DNA of 64,000 nucleotides, from the NCBI RefSeq assembly GCF_002287175.1, contig NZ_LMVM01000037.1, positions 124,001-188,000 of the forward strand, given 5' to 3'. The notes beneath the pieces are model-generated. The model ran no database searches. It was given only the letters and a program-made list of their open reading frames with translations, and was not told the DNA's origin. The position numbers and the translations under genes are program-made. Source of the stretch: Methanobacterium bryantii. Its GTDB lineage: Archaea > Methanobacteriota > Methanobacteria > Methanobacteriales > Methanobacteriaceae. This document shows positions 38,386 through 47,401 of the stretch, piece after piece; position 1 is the stretch's first letter, and every line of letters begins with the position of its first letter.

Positions 38386-39759
38386 ATGGCCGTTACTGCA
38401 ATGGATGTTTACAGATTACTTCCAAAAACAAACTGTGCAAAATGTGGGGAGGCATCATGCATGGCATTTGCCACAAAACTCTCACAAAAAGAAACAGATA
38501 TTGAATTATGTACGCAACTTTCAGCCAATGAGGCGGATAAGCTTGCAGATGTATTAGCACCTGCTGTAAGAGAAATAATGGTAGGTAAAGGCAATAAAGC
38601 TATGATGGTTGGTGGAGATGAAGTCCTTTACAGATATGAACTAACTTATTACAATCCAACTCCTCTTGTAATTGATATAAGTGATGATATGGACCCTGCT
38701 GAATTTGAAGAGAGGGTCAAAAAGATAGAAGGCACTGAATTTGAAAGAACGGGGGAATTGCTCACACTTGACGCTATAGCACTTAGAAATAAGTCAGGTG
38801 ACGCCTCAAAATTCAAAGAAGCTGCAGAAAAACTTAAAAGTTCTAAACTGGCGTTAGTACTATGTTCATTTGATCCAGAAGCTATGAAAGCTGCACTTGA
38901 AGCTGTTGGGGATGAACGTCCATTGATATATGGTGCAACAGAAAACAATATAGAAGAAATGGCAGCACTTGCACTTGGATATGACTGTCCGATTGCACTA
39001 TTTGTTCCAAATGACCTTGAAAAAATGAAAGAACTATCCCGGATTTTAAGGAGTAAAGGAATTAATGACATAATCCTTGACCCTGGAACATTTGTAAATG
39101 ATGGAATTGGTGACACCCTGGATAACTTTGTAATGATGAGAAGGCTTGCAGTTGAAGAAAGAGATGAAGATTTCAGATTCCCAATTTTAGGAGTTCCAGC
39201 AATTACATGGCTGGAAAATGGTGAAGATGATGTGAGTACTGCAATAAAAGAAGCTACAATTGCATCCACGCTTATGGATAAGTATGCAGATATGATGATA
39301 ATCCATGGAACTGAAATATGGGAGTTAATCCCTGTTTTAACATTAAGACAGAGCGTATATACAGATCCAAGGAAACCTCAAGCAGTGGATCCTGGATTAT
39401 ATGAATTTGGTGAAATAAACGAAGATTCACCTGTCGCACTAACTACAAACTTTGCTCTCACCTATTACACAGTTGAGGGTGACCTGAAGGCTGGGAAAGC
39501 CAATGGTTATTTACTGGTACTTGATACCGAAGGTAGAGCTGTCGATGTGTCAGTAGCAGGCAGCCAGTTCAATGGTAAAGCCGTGGCAGATCTAATAAAA
39601 GAAACAGGTATTGAAGACAAAGTAAAAACCAGAAAAATGGTTATTCCTGGCCTTGGGGCACCAGTAAGTGGTGAAATCGAAGATGAAAGCGGATGGGAAA
39701 TTTTGGTAGGACCAAGAGACTCATCAGCTCTGGCAGATTTCCTTAGAGAAAAAATGTAA
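38386..39759 (+). CDS. cdhE: Acetyl-CoA decarbonylase/synthase subunit gamma (corrinoid Fe-S protein)
   Basis: A 457-residue large subunit of the corrinoid iron-sulfur protein. The N-terminal LPKTNCAKCGEASCMAF region plus C42 ligate the [4Fe-4S] cluster. The middle is a TIM barrel and the C-terminal 110 residues form the B12-binding domain. Ribosome binding site AGGAGGTTTT, one of the strongest in the window. It follows cdhD by 15 bases. Confidence 0.93.
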   Translation: MAVTAMDVYRLLPKTNCAKCGEASCMAFATKLSQKETDIELCTQLSANEADKLADVLAPAVREIMVGKGNKAMMVGGDEVLYRYELTYYNPTPLVIDISDDMDPAEFEERVKKIEGTEFERTGELLTLDAIALRNKSGDASKFKEAAEKLKSSKLALVLCSFDPEAMKAALEAVGDERPLIYGATENNIEEMAALALGYDCPIALFVPNDLEKMKELSRILRSKGINDIILDPGTFVNDGIGDTLDNFVMMRRLAVEERDEDFRFPILGVPAITWLENGEDDVSTAIKEATIASTLMDKYADMMIIHGTEIWELIPVLTLRQSVYTDPRKPQAVDPGLYEFGEINEDSPVALTTNFALTYYTVEGDLKAGKANGYLLVLDTEGRAVDVSVAGSQFNGKAVADLIKETGIEDKVKTRKMVIPGLGAPVSGEIEDESGWEILVGPRDSSALADFLREKM

Positions 39760-39772
39760 TTAGGTAGATAAT

Positions 39773-40240
39773 ATGAAAACATTGATGGTAATTGACCCAA
39801 AAATGTGTTCTGAGTGCAAAGATTGCATAACAGCATGTGAAAAAGAACATGGAACCGCAAGGGCAAGAAAAAGCAGTTCAATTCCAATTTTCTGTCTGCA
39901 GTGTCATCCAGACAAAGCACCATGTGCTAGAATATGCCCAACTGGGGCCATAAAAGAGGAAGATGGAACCCTTATAGTGAACGAAGATGCATGTATAGTC
40001 TGCAAGCTCTGTTTGATAGCATGCCCTATAGGAATGCCGGTAATTGACGAAGAGAAAAAAGCAGTTCAAAAATGTACTTTATGCATGGAATCTGACAGAA
40101 TACTCCCTGCATGTGTTGAAGCATGTAAAGACAACGTTTTAAAGGTATTTTCAGTTGAAGAACTTGAAAAACTGAAGTCAGATGTTTCATTTGCAAAGGT
40201 TCTTGAAGAGACCTTGAAAATGTGTCAGGATAAGTTATAA
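39773..40240 (+). CDS. Polyferredoxin-like electron carrier of the cdh operon
   Basis: A 155-residue HycB/CooF-like iron-sulfur protein. Four cysteine groups are seen: CSECKDCITACE, CLQCHPDKAPCARICP, CIVCKLCLIACP and CTLCMESDRILPACVEAC, enough for about four [4Fe-4S] clusters. It probably passes electrons to the CO dehydrogenase for CO2 reduction. It is the last gene in the operon, 13 bases after cdhE. Confidence 0.9.
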   Translation: MKTLMVIDPKMCSECKDCITACEKEHGTARARKSSSIPIFCLQCHPDKAPCARICPTGAIKEEDGTLIVNEDACIVCKLCLIACPIGMPVIDEEKKAVQKCTLCMESDRILPACVEACKDNVLKVFSVEELEKLKSDVSFAKVLEETLKMCQDKL

Positions 40241-40255
40241 AACTTATCCTTTATT
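40228..40255 (+). terminator. cdh operon terminator
   Basis: Perfect 9-bp stem GGATAAGTT/AACTTATCC (40228-40236, 40241-40249). The stop codon lies in the loop and a T-rich tail follows. Confidence 0.65.
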
Positions 40256-40317
40256 TAATTCTTGATTCTACGTTTTAAGCTTAAATCTATTCTACTTTAG
40301 TTTTGTAATTAGTTGAT

Positions 40318-40833
40318 TTATTTTTTAATTTTACCGTCTACAATACAGATTCCCTCATTTTCCAGCATTTCTTTCTTCATTTCAGTACCGCCAAAGAATC
40401 CACCAACATGTAAATCTGATTTTACAACTCGATGGCAGGGAATTATTATTGGAAGCGGGTTCCTGCCAATTGCAGTTCCAACTGCTCTGTAAGCTTTGGT
40501 TCCAATAGATTCTGAAATCTGTTTGTAGGTTCTAACTTCTCCGTATGGGATTTTTGCAACTTCTTGAAGCACTTTGCCTTTAAAATCATGCTTATCAGGG
40601 ATAATGCCATTAAATTCTGTCTTTTTCCCATAATAGGCCATGCAAACATCTTTTGCATAATGTTTATATTCGTCTGATAATTTAAAAGAAGTATACTCAT
40701 TTGAAATTTCGTCCAGCACGCTTTTTTCATCTGTCTTTGGAAGGGTTACCTTTAAAATTTTTCCTTCACCAACTGCAACTGCAAAATACAGCTTTCCATC
40801 ACTGTAGGTTGAAATTATAACCTCTTTAGAAAT
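40318..40833 (-). CDS. ogt: Methylated-DNA-protein-cysteine methyltransferase, probable AUU start
   Basis: A DNA repair protein that removes methyl groups from O6-methylguanine onto its own cysteine. The active site is LPIIIPCHRVV; the Arg finger and winged helix region (ARG-like YRAVGTAIGRNP) precede it. From the first ATG/GTG/TTG (GTG 40719) the protein would be 133 residues and lack the N-terminal domain. The frame stays open and coding to 40833: IQISKEVIISTYSDGKLYFA matches the expected N-terminal strands. AGGGGG at 40841-40846 is seven bases before an ATT codon. The 171-residue product has normal length. Confidence 0.8.
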   Translation of the reverse strand: MSKEVIISTYSDGKLYFAVAVGEGKILKVTLPKTDEKSVLDEISNEYTSFKLSDEYKHYAKDVCMAYYGKKTEFNGIIPDKHDFKGKVLQEVAKIPYGEVRTYKQISESIGTKAYRAVGTAIGRNPLPIIIPCHRVVKSDLHVGGFFGGTEMKKEMLENEGICIVDGKIKK

Positions 40834-40905
40834 TTGAATTCCCCCTGGTTAGTCAGTGATTTAATGATCTGTAAACTAAAAATAAATTTTTCTATTTATC
40901 AAAAT

Positions 40906-42255
40906 TTAAATATACACTCTAAAATTGTCTATTATAAGATCTATGTCTTCTTTAGCCCTTTCAAAACTTTCATGGCCTCCAGAGAACCATAAATAGTACA
41001 GTAAATCATCTATTTTAAATGAAATAACCGTAATTTTGGTTGGTGCAATATCATTTACATTTTCACCAATTATAGTATACACATCTATTCCCTCTGCTCT
41101 AAATTCAGTTTCAGATAAGATTGTGCTGTTTTGAATTATAAAAACATCTCTAATTGTATCTGCAACTTCTTTTGATGTAAGATCACCTACGTTGGTGTTT
41201 TTGTTGATGGAAAATGTAATATTACCATTTGCAGAATTTCCTTTAACTATCTTCTTTTTATTTGCAGTGGAAATTACTTCCCATGATCCTGGATAGTCAA
41301 ATGATATTTCTCCATCATCATAGGTTAGAATCTGCGTTGTATTTTCCATTTCTTTTAATGCTTCTTCCACTTTAACACGTACATAAATATAAGGATCATC
41401 TAAAGCATGAGTTAATGGTTTAAGAGCCTCTTCATCACCTATTTTTCCAAGGGCTTCTGCGGCTCTTCCCCTAACATATTTATTCCTGTCTTTAGTCCAC
41501 CCAACAAGTATATTAATTAAGGGTTTTACGGCCCGTTTATCTCCTATTCTTCCAAGGGCTTCTGCAGCCCTTCCTCGAATATGCCAGTCTTCATTTCTTA
41601 AAAGATCTATAAGAGGTTCAACAGCAACATTTTTCATTTTTCCAAGGGCAACCACAGCTTTCCATCTAACGTCATTGTCTTCATCGTTTAGGGCATCCAT
41701 TAGACTTTCAATTGCTCGTTCATCTCCTATTTTTCCAAGTGCATCTGCAGCATACTTTCTAACGTGCCATTCATCATCACTTAAAGCTTCTATTAGACTA
41801 TCTACTGCTCGTTCATCTCCTATTTTTCCAAGTGCAGAAGCAGCAAATCTTCTAACTGCCCATCTTTTATCATGTAATAAATAGATTAGGGGATCTACAG
41901 CTCGCATGTCCCCAATATTTCCAAGGGCCCACGCGGCTTTCCATCTAACTTCTTCGTCCTTATCATTTAAAGCTTTTATCAGAGGTTCTACAGCTCTCCT
42001 ATCTCTTAGCACGCCCAAAGCCTCAGCTGCGGTTTCTCTTACAGAACCCATAACTGCGTAGTATTCATGCCATTCTTTATATTCAAGAACGTCTATAAGT
42101 GGAAATAAGGCCCTATCATCTCCTATCTTTTTAAGAGCGGCAGCAGCCTCTTTTCGAATATTGCAGTCATTAAATTTAAGAGCATTTATTAGGCTTTCAA
42201 CGTCCCTGGTTTTTTCCAACCGATCTATATTTGGCTTAATTTTACCAATTGCCAT
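40906..42255 (-). CDS. HEAT-repeat protein fused to a PsbP-like domain
   Basis: A 449-residue protein. Residues about 15-300 are eight to nine HEAT/PBS-lyase repeats of about 31 residues with the recurring core VRRFAASALGKIGDERAVDSL, split here by small changes. Such superhelices bind other proteins. Residues about 310-449 are a PsbP-like domain opening EISFDYPGSWEVIS and ending DLIIDNFRVYI, related to the secreted lipoproteins at 13737 and 14577. There is no signal peptide, so this copy is cytoplasmic. The start is ATG 42255 behind GAGGTTAT. Function unknown. Confidence 0.82.
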   Translation of the reverse strand: MAIGKIKPNIDRLEKTRDVESLINALKFNDCNIRKEAAAALKKIGDDRALFPLIDVLEYKEWHEYYAVMGSVRETAAEALGVLRDRRAVEPLIKALNDKDEEVRWKAAWALGNIGDMRAVDPLIYLLHDKRWAVRRFAASALGKIGDERAVDSLIEALSDDEWHVRKYAADALGKIGDERAIESLMDALNDEDNDVRWKAVVALGKMKNVAVEPLIDLLRNEDWHIRGRAAEALGRIGDKRAVKPLINILVGWTKDRNKYVRGRAAEALGKIGDEEALKPLTHALDDPYIYVRVKVEEALKEMENTTQILTYDDGEISFDYPGSWEVISTANKKKIVKGNSANGNITFSINKNTNVGDLTSKEVADTIRDVFIIQNSTILSETEFRAEGIDVYTIIGENVNDIAPTKITVISFKIDDLLYYLWFSGGHESFERAKEDIDLIIDNFRVYI

Positions 42256-42313
42256 GTATAACCTCAAAATTTTTTAACAAAAATTTCGTTGTTACGAAAC
42301 TTTAGGAAACTCT

Positions 42314-42590
42314 CAAACACGAAGTGTTTGGAGCAAATCGTAGCAAGCAAAAATCGAAGATTTTTGCTGCATGTAAACATCTACGATGTTTACTTTTGTG
42401 AACATGTAAAATTCTAAAAGAATTTTACGGTTACGAACTTCGTTCGTAAACATAGAAATCTATGATTTTCTAAAGATTTGCTAGTTTCATTCATGGAGTC
42501 TCAAAATCGTGGATTTTGAAGACTTTCAGTTTCGTAAACATCGGAAATTCGCGATTTCCGAAGGTTTCGAAATTCTATGAATTCCTTCAA
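42314..42590 (-). repeat. Large hairpin array upstream of the HEAT gene
   Basis: At least nine hairpins: CAAACAC/GTGTTTG (42314-42330, GAA), GCAAAAATC (42347-42367, GAA), GTAAACATC (42373-42393, TAC), GTAAAATTC (42406-42428, five-base loop), TTACGAAC (42431-42449, TTC), an imperfect AGAAATC unit (42454-42471), TCAAAATC (42491-42509, GTG), TCGGAAAT (42541-42561) and AATTC around TAT (42571-42583). The last is bracketed by GGTT and AACC, an outer stem. The array occupies most of the gap upstream of the HEAT gene; 42591-42791 shows nothing clear. Confidence 0.85.
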
Positions 42591-42791
42591 CCTTTATGCC
42601 ATGATAAATAATAAATTTATTATATTTAATATTCCAACTTTAAATTTCAGATGATTCTATTTATTTCTGGAATAATTTAAATAGATATATGTATTATTTC
42701 ATGATTGAATCCCATGTGTATTAGATAGTGGTGCTGATTTAAAACTGTTTATTTGTATTTTAAATTATGATGCTATTATATTTTTATTAAA

Positions 42792-43940
42792 TTAAATAAG
42801 TGCCCTTATAAGCTTAAATAGGCTTGGAGATTCTTTTAAAAGCCCAAACCATTCCCTTTTTGAAATCGACCAGATATCTTTGTCTTCTAAGAATCTTGCA
42901 AGTGCATTGAATTCATCATCGTTTATTTTGTCAAGAACTTTTCTATATTTAAGAGACTGGTTAATAAGGCCTCCAATTTGATCTTTCCAGCGCTTTTCAT
43001 ATATTTTTAAGAATCCTTCAGACATATTTTCACTTTTTATGGATTCTGCTGCAACTTCACCAGCTATTCTCGCACTTGCAGCGGTTAAATGGATTCCGCC
43101 GCCAGTTAACGGATCTACATGTCCTGCAGCGTCTCCAACGACCATCAGTCCGTTGGCATATGTTTTTTTAATATTGCCTGAAACTGGTACTCCTCCAATA
43201 TTAAGTTCAACGGGTGTTCCACCAAGATTTGATATGAATTTATGGAGATAATGATATGCAGTTTCATTAGTATTTCTAATTCCAATTCCGACGTTAGCCA
43301 CCCCATTTTCATTTGGAAAAATCCAGAGATATCCTCCAGGAGCGACTTTACTTCCGAAATAAAACTGCATATAATTTGGTTCTACATCAATACCTACCAT
43401 TTTATATTGAATGCAGGAACAGATATCGTTTATTCTGCGTGTTGAATTTAAACCGGCCATTCGTGATATATTTGATTCTATGCCGTCTGCAGCAATAACA
43501 ATGTCTGCTTCAATTTCCATGGTTTTACCAAGGTGTTTTGCAACAACTCCCTTAATATTTCCATCTTTGATAATCAGGTCTTTCACTGTAGTTTTTAGCA
43601 TTATGTCTGTTCCAGCTTTTGCCGATTCAATGGCAAGATGTTTATCAAACACTTTCCTGTCTAAAATAAAACCCCTTTCATTATCAGGCGTCATCCGAAA
43701 ATGAGTACCATCGGGAGAATAAAGATCGGCCCCCATAATCTCAGAGCATACATATCTCTTGGAAGGCTTTATTCCAACAGTTTCGAAGGTTACTTCATTT
43801 GTAGCTTCAGCACACTGGAGAGGAACTCCAATTTCCTGTCTTTTTTCAATCATCAGAACATCTAAATCGTTTTTAGATGCAAAAAGTGATGAAATAGAAC
43901 CTCCTATACGTCCCCCTACCACAACTACGTCATATTTCAT
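42792..43940 (-). CDS. Geranylgeranyl reductase family flavoprotein (copy 1)
   Basis: A 382-residue FAD enzyme that saturates the isoprenoid chains of archaeal lipids. The Rossmann start is VVVGGRIGGSISSLFASK, the DVLMIEKR strand follows, and GLMVVGDAAGHVDPLTGGGIHL is the second FAD motif (about 270-291). The first 25 codons are identical, base for base, to those of the paralogue at 44035. The substrate, digeranylgeranylglycerophospholipid or another prenyl compound, cannot be told. It is downstream of copy 2 and the ferredoxin on the same strand. Confidence 0.88.
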   Translation of the reverse strand: MKYDVVVVGGRIGGSISSLFASKNDLDVLMIEKRQEIGVPLQCAEATNEVTFETVGIKPSKRYVCSEIMGADLYSPDGTHFRMTPDNERGFILDRKVFDKHLAIESAKAGTDIMLKTTVKDLIIKDGNIKGVVAKHLGKTMEIEADIVIAADGIESNISRMAGLNSTRRINDICSCIQYKMVGIDVEPNYMQFYFGSKVAPGGYLWIFPNENGVANVGIGIRNTNETAYHYLHKFISNLGGTPVELNIGGVPVSGNIKKTYANGLMVVGDAAGHVDPLTGGGIHLTAASARIAGEVAAESIKSENMSEGFLKIYEKRWKDQIGGLINQSLKYRKVLDKINDDEFNALARFLEDKDIWSISKREWFGLLKESPSLFKLIRALI

Positions 43941-44034
43941 TATTTTAGCTCCAGTATATGGATCTTCAATTAGGATCTAATTTTTCAATTATAGGGTATG
44001 AATTGATTATCTGGAATTTATCTTTTGATTAGCG

Positions 44035-45210
44035 TCACAAAAGATCTTTTACAAGCCTTAAAAGGCGCGGATGTTTTCCTAAAAATTTAATAAAGGCTAT
44101 TTTAGATATTTCTTTCCCTTTACTGTTATTTAGAAATTCTACCAGGGCATTCATTTCGTCATCTGTGAGTTTATCTGCAACTTTCCTGCATTTCAGGGAC
44201 ATCTTTAATATATCCTCGATTTTAACCCGCCATGCGTCATCATATCTTTTTAAAAAAGCTGCAGAAGTATCTTCTTCTTTTACAGCTTCTGCTGCAACTT
44301 CACCTGCTATTCTTGCACATGGGACTGTTGTAAACGTCCCTCCCCCAGTTACAGGATCAATCTGTCTGGCTGCATCTCCCACTACCAGAAAACCATCAGT
44401 ATAAGTTTTATCGATAGGTCCAGATAACGGTACTCCCCCAACATTTAATTCTACTGGTGTGGCATTGAATTTTGATATGAATTTTTTAAGATACTGATAA
44501 GCAGTTTCTGATGGGCCCCTTATCCCAAGTCCTACGTTAGCAGTTCCCTCTTCTTTTGGAAATACCCATGCATATCCTCCTGGAGCTATATTTCTTCCGA
44601 AATAAAGATGTACTCTATCATGATCAAAATCAGAACATACCAATTCATATTGGGCACATGAACAAATATCCATAGGGTTATCTGGTGCCTTGAGCCCTGC
44701 CATCTGTGCCATGTTTGATTCAACACCATCTGCAGCTATGACCACATCTGCCTTTATTTCCATCGTTTTTCCCATATGTTTGGCTACTACTCCACAGATC
44801 TTGCCGTCTTTTTTCATAAGGTCTTTCACTGTGGTTTTAACCATTATATCAGTCCCAGCTTTTGCTGATTCAATGGCAAGATGTTTATCAAACACTTTCC
44901 TGTCTAAGATATACCCTTTAGCTATGTTTTTGTCTAAATTGTTGAATTCTACTAAATCTTCTGCATTGATGTATGTTTCATTAGGTGCGTGAATCGTACC
45001 TGTTTCAACCTCAGCACAGACATATCTGGAGGAGGGTTTCATTTCCAGGATCTCGAAGGTAGAATGGGTTGTTCCTTCAGCACATTGAACTGGAACTCCT
45101 ATTTCTTGACGCTTTTCAATCATTAAAACGTCTACATCGTTTTTAGATGCAAAAAGTGATGAAATAGAACCTCCTATACGTCCCCCTACCACAACTACGT
45201 CATATTTCAT
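44035..45210 (-). CDS. Geranylgeranyl reductase family flavoprotein (copy 2)
   Basis: A 391-residue paralogue of the preceding gene with all FAD motifs (VVVGGRIGGSISSL, FLVVGDAARQIDPVTGGG). The CSCAQYE region and GYILDRKVFDKHLA are family segments near the substrate channel. The ATG at 45210 overlaps the stop of the ferredoxin gene (ATGA) and is preceded by GAGGGGAATGT; an upstream extension would read through the ferredoxin gene. The tight coupling suggests that the ferredoxin donates electrons to it. Confidence 0.88.
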   Translation of the reverse strand: MKYDVVVVGGRIGGSISSLFASKNDVDVLMIEKRQEIGVPVQCAEGTTHSTFEILEMKPSSRYVCAEVETGTIHAPNETYINAEDLVEFNNLDKNIAKGYILDRKVFDKHLAIESAKAGTDIMVKTTVKDLMKKDGKICGVVAKHMGKTMEIKADVVIAADGVESNMAQMAGLKAPDNPMDICSCAQYELVCSDFDHDRVHLYFGRNIAPGGYAWVFPKEEGTANVGLGIRGPSETAYQYLKKFISKFNATPVELNVGGVPLSGPIDKTYTDGFLVVGDAARQIDPVTGGGTFTTVPCARIAGEVAAEAVKEEDTSAAFLKRYDDAWRVKIEDILKMSLKCRKVADKLTDDEMNALVEFLNNSKGKEISKIAFIKFLGKHPRLLRLVKDLL

Positions 45211-45383
45211 ACATTCCCCTCTATGTAAAATGCTCCAAGAGGACATACATATGTGCATCTTCCGCAGTCGTCGCATTTGTTTTTATTTATGATTATTCTG
45301 TTTTCTGTAAGTTCTAAAGATCTATTGGGGCATACACTGATGCAAGCTCCACAGCATCCGCATTTTTCAGTGTTGAATTCCAT
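45207..45383 (-). CDS. Two-[4Fe-4S] ferredoxin coupled to geranylgeranyl reductase
   Basis: A 58-residue ferredoxin with cysteine sets CGCCGACISVCP and CDDCGRCTYVCP, each ligating one [4Fe-4S] cluster. Stop and next start overlap by four bases. It is the likely reductant for the flavoprotein reductase(s) downstream, which need low-potential electrons in archaea. Its start ATG at 45383 has a GGTGATAAAT-type ribosome binding site on the minus strand. Confidence 0.9.
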   Translation of the reverse strand: MEFNTEKCGCCGACISVCPNRSLELTENRIIINKNKCDDCGRCTYVCPLGAFYIEGNV

Positions 45384-45697
45384 TATTTATCACCGATTTA
45401 AGACAGTAGCTAAGAAAAAATAACTATATGTTTAATATTGTATAATTAGTGTATATATACTTTTTTGAGGCTTTTAAATAATAATTTGCTCCTAAATTCT
45501 TTGCCATATTGAGGGGGAATAAAATTGGGTGAAAATATGATATTCATTTAGAGTGCCGGAATTTTTGAACTCTTATACTAAAAACTTAAATACCAGATTG
45601 TTTATTATATAGTGTACCTATGTAATACGGGTTTTAAGTAGAAATGTTGGATTTAATTTTAATGAATTTAACATCACTTTTATTAAAACCGTTAAGG

Positions 45698-45705
45698 TTA
45701 TATAG
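45698..45705 (+). promoter_or_regulatory. TATA box of tRNA-Leu
   Basis: TTATATAG, 25-32 bases upstream of the tRNA 5' end, is the usual archaeal tRNA promoter placement. The remaining part of the 45384-45729 gap shows no gene. Confidence 0.55.
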
Positions 45706-45729
45706 AACATCAAATAATTTCTATGTTAT

Positions 45730-45812
45730 GCAGGGGTGCCCGAGCGGCCAAAGGGGGTGGACTTAAGATCCTCTGGCGTAGGCCTTCGTGGGTTCGAATC
45801 CCATCCCCTGCA
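45730..45812 (+). tRNA. tRNA-Leu (UAA)
   Basis: Class II tRNA of 83 bases. Acceptor arms GCAGGGG and CCCCTGC pair, the anticodon loop CTTAAGA gives UAA, a long variable arm follows (CTGGCGTAGGCCTTCG region), and the T loop is GGTTCGAATCC. Discriminator A; CCA is not encoded. No intron. Confidence 0.95.
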
Positions 45813-45890
45813 CTTAAACCTAATTATTTAAAAAAGAAGTTTTAAAAATAGGACTCTATTCTCATTTATAACAATAAAAACTATAAATCT

Positions 45891-45963
45891 GCCCTAGTGG
45901 CTTAGCCGGTAGAGCGATGCCTTGGTAAGGCATAGGCCGGGGGTTCGAATCCCCCCTAGGGCT
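45891..45963 (+). tRNA. tRNA-Thr (GGU)
   Basis: Acceptor GCCCTAG/CTAGGGC, D arm GGCTTAGCCGG, anticodon stem TGCCT/AGGCA with loop TTGGTAA (anticodon GGU), and T loop GTTCGAA. Discriminator T; CCA is not encoded. No intron. Confidence 0.95.
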
Positions 45964-46108
45964 TTAATCATACTATTTTTCTCTTTGACTTTAATTAAAG
46001 CAGAAATTAAATTAAAAACTTTACATTTTATTTGGAAAACTAATTCTGGTAAAGTTTATATCGTGGTAAATTTATTTATCAATAATTATCTTTATTTAGG
46101 TGACAGTA

Positions 46109-46915
46109 ATGGAAAAGAAAATAGCGCAGTTATCAGATGTACACTTTGGTGAGAAGAACTTCTCCCATGACTTAAAAAATAATTTAATAAAGCAGCTGGA
46201 AGATGAAAATCCGGATCTTATTATTGTAGCTGGAGACTTAACTACAGAAGGCTACGTCCATGAATACAACGATGCGGCTGCATTTGTAGATGAACTTCGG
46301 GCAATAACTGAAGTCCATATAATTCCGGGAAATCATGACGCAAGAAATGTGGGATTGCTCCATTTTGAAAAGCAGATTGGGGAAAGGAAATTTTTACATA
46401 TGGACAAAAGCTGTGGATTTGCTATCCTTGGATTGGATTCATCAGAACCTGATATAAACGACGGGCAGATAGGAACTGATCAGATGGAATGGCTTAAAAG
46501 TGAACTCGATAAAATACCAAGTGATATGTGTAAAATAGTAACTTTCCATCATCACTTACTTCCTATACCTCAAACTGGAAGAGAAAGAAATATTTTGCTT
46601 GATTCTGGAGACTTATTAAGTGTTTTCAGAGATTCGGGAGTTGATTTTGTCTTAAACGGACATAAACATGTTCCTAATGTTTGGATGATAGAAAAAATGG
46701 TTACATTAAATTCAGGAACTGCAACAACCAGAAAACTGAGGGGCCATACTTATCCGTCACACAATCAATTGATCATTAAAGACGACCAGATTCTTGTCAA
46801 TTTAATAAATACTGAAACAGGATATAAAAGAGAACTGGCTAATTACTCTGTAAAAGTTGAAAAAGAAGAGTATGTGATATGTTCATATAAACATAATTCA
46901 CTACCTGTAATTTAA
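46109..46915 (+). CDS. Calcineurin-like metallophosphoesterase
   Basis: A 268-residue phosphoesterase. The metal-binding motifs are in order: QLSDVHFG (DxH), AGDLTTEG (GDxx), IPGNHDAR (GNHD), FHHHLLP (second His) and NGHKHVPN (GHxH). The arrangement resembles class III cyclic nucleotide phosphodiesterases (CpdA-like), but archaeal substrates are unknown. The ATG at 46109 follows AGGTGA; a GTG three codons earlier lies inside that site. It stands alone after the tRNAs. Confidence 0.88.
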   Translation: MEKKIAQLSDVHFGEKNFSHDLKNNLIKQLEDENPDLIIVAGDLTTEGYVHEYNDAAAFVDELRAITEVHIIPGNHDARNVGLLHFEKQIGERKFLHMDKSCGFAILGLDSSEPDINDGQIGTDQMEWLKSELDKIPSDMCKIVTFHHHLLPIPQTGRERNILLDSGDLLSVFRDSGVDFVLNGHKHVPNVWMIEKMVTLNSGTATTRKLRGHTYPSHNQLIIKDDQILVNLINTETGYKRELANYSVKVEKEEYVICSYKHNSLPVI

Positions 46916-46948
46916 ACGGTAATTTAGTTTAAATTTTCTTTTTTATCT
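46909..46948 (+). terminator. Stop-codon-overlapping terminator of the phosphoesterase
   Basis: Perfect 9-bp stem AATTTAAAC/GTTTAAATT (46909-46917, 46927-46935) starting within the stop codon, then TTCTTTTTT. The rest of the gap to 47401 shows nothing clear. Confidence 0.65.
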
Positions 46949-47401
46949 TTTTAACTTGTTATATGATGAAATAAAATCTGATTCCTTCTTTCTGGTAATT
47001 TGCTGTTTTAATAAGGAACAGCAGTAATTTTAAAACATTTGGTATCAAGTGGGGCATAATTCTGGAATAATTATTTATTAAGGGCTGTGGATACATAGCA
47101 GTAACCATATAGCTTAGCTTAAACTTCACTACATTTGAAGATTTGAGATTTAATAACTTTTGCTCTGAAATTATTTTAATTAAATTGATCTGGGAGCTGT
47201 TTAATAAAAGATAAAATAAACAATACTAAAAAGTATTTTAATCAAAACAGCTTTTAAAACAAATATACTGATCTTAATATTTAATAGGTAAAAATCTAAA
47301 CATAAAAGTATTTGAGATCCCTTAAAATTCAAAGATATATACTAACTAATTAAATGCTTTTTATGCAAAAAAGGAGAAAATAGAACTGATAATGTGATAT
47401 A

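Noticed and set aside
38649..39269. Long minus-strand frame across cdhE
   Set aside because: It is an antisense shadow of a strongly conserved coding gene, rich in Ser and Ile as shadows are.
40318..40719. ogt as a naturally truncated 133-residue protein
   Set aside because: The upstream frame continues with sequence like the family's N-terminal domain and a strong ribosome binding site, so the short form is unlikely to be the main product.
42314..42590. Insertion-sequence ends or MITE
   Set aside because: No terminal inverted repeats framing the array, no target duplications and no transposase were seen.
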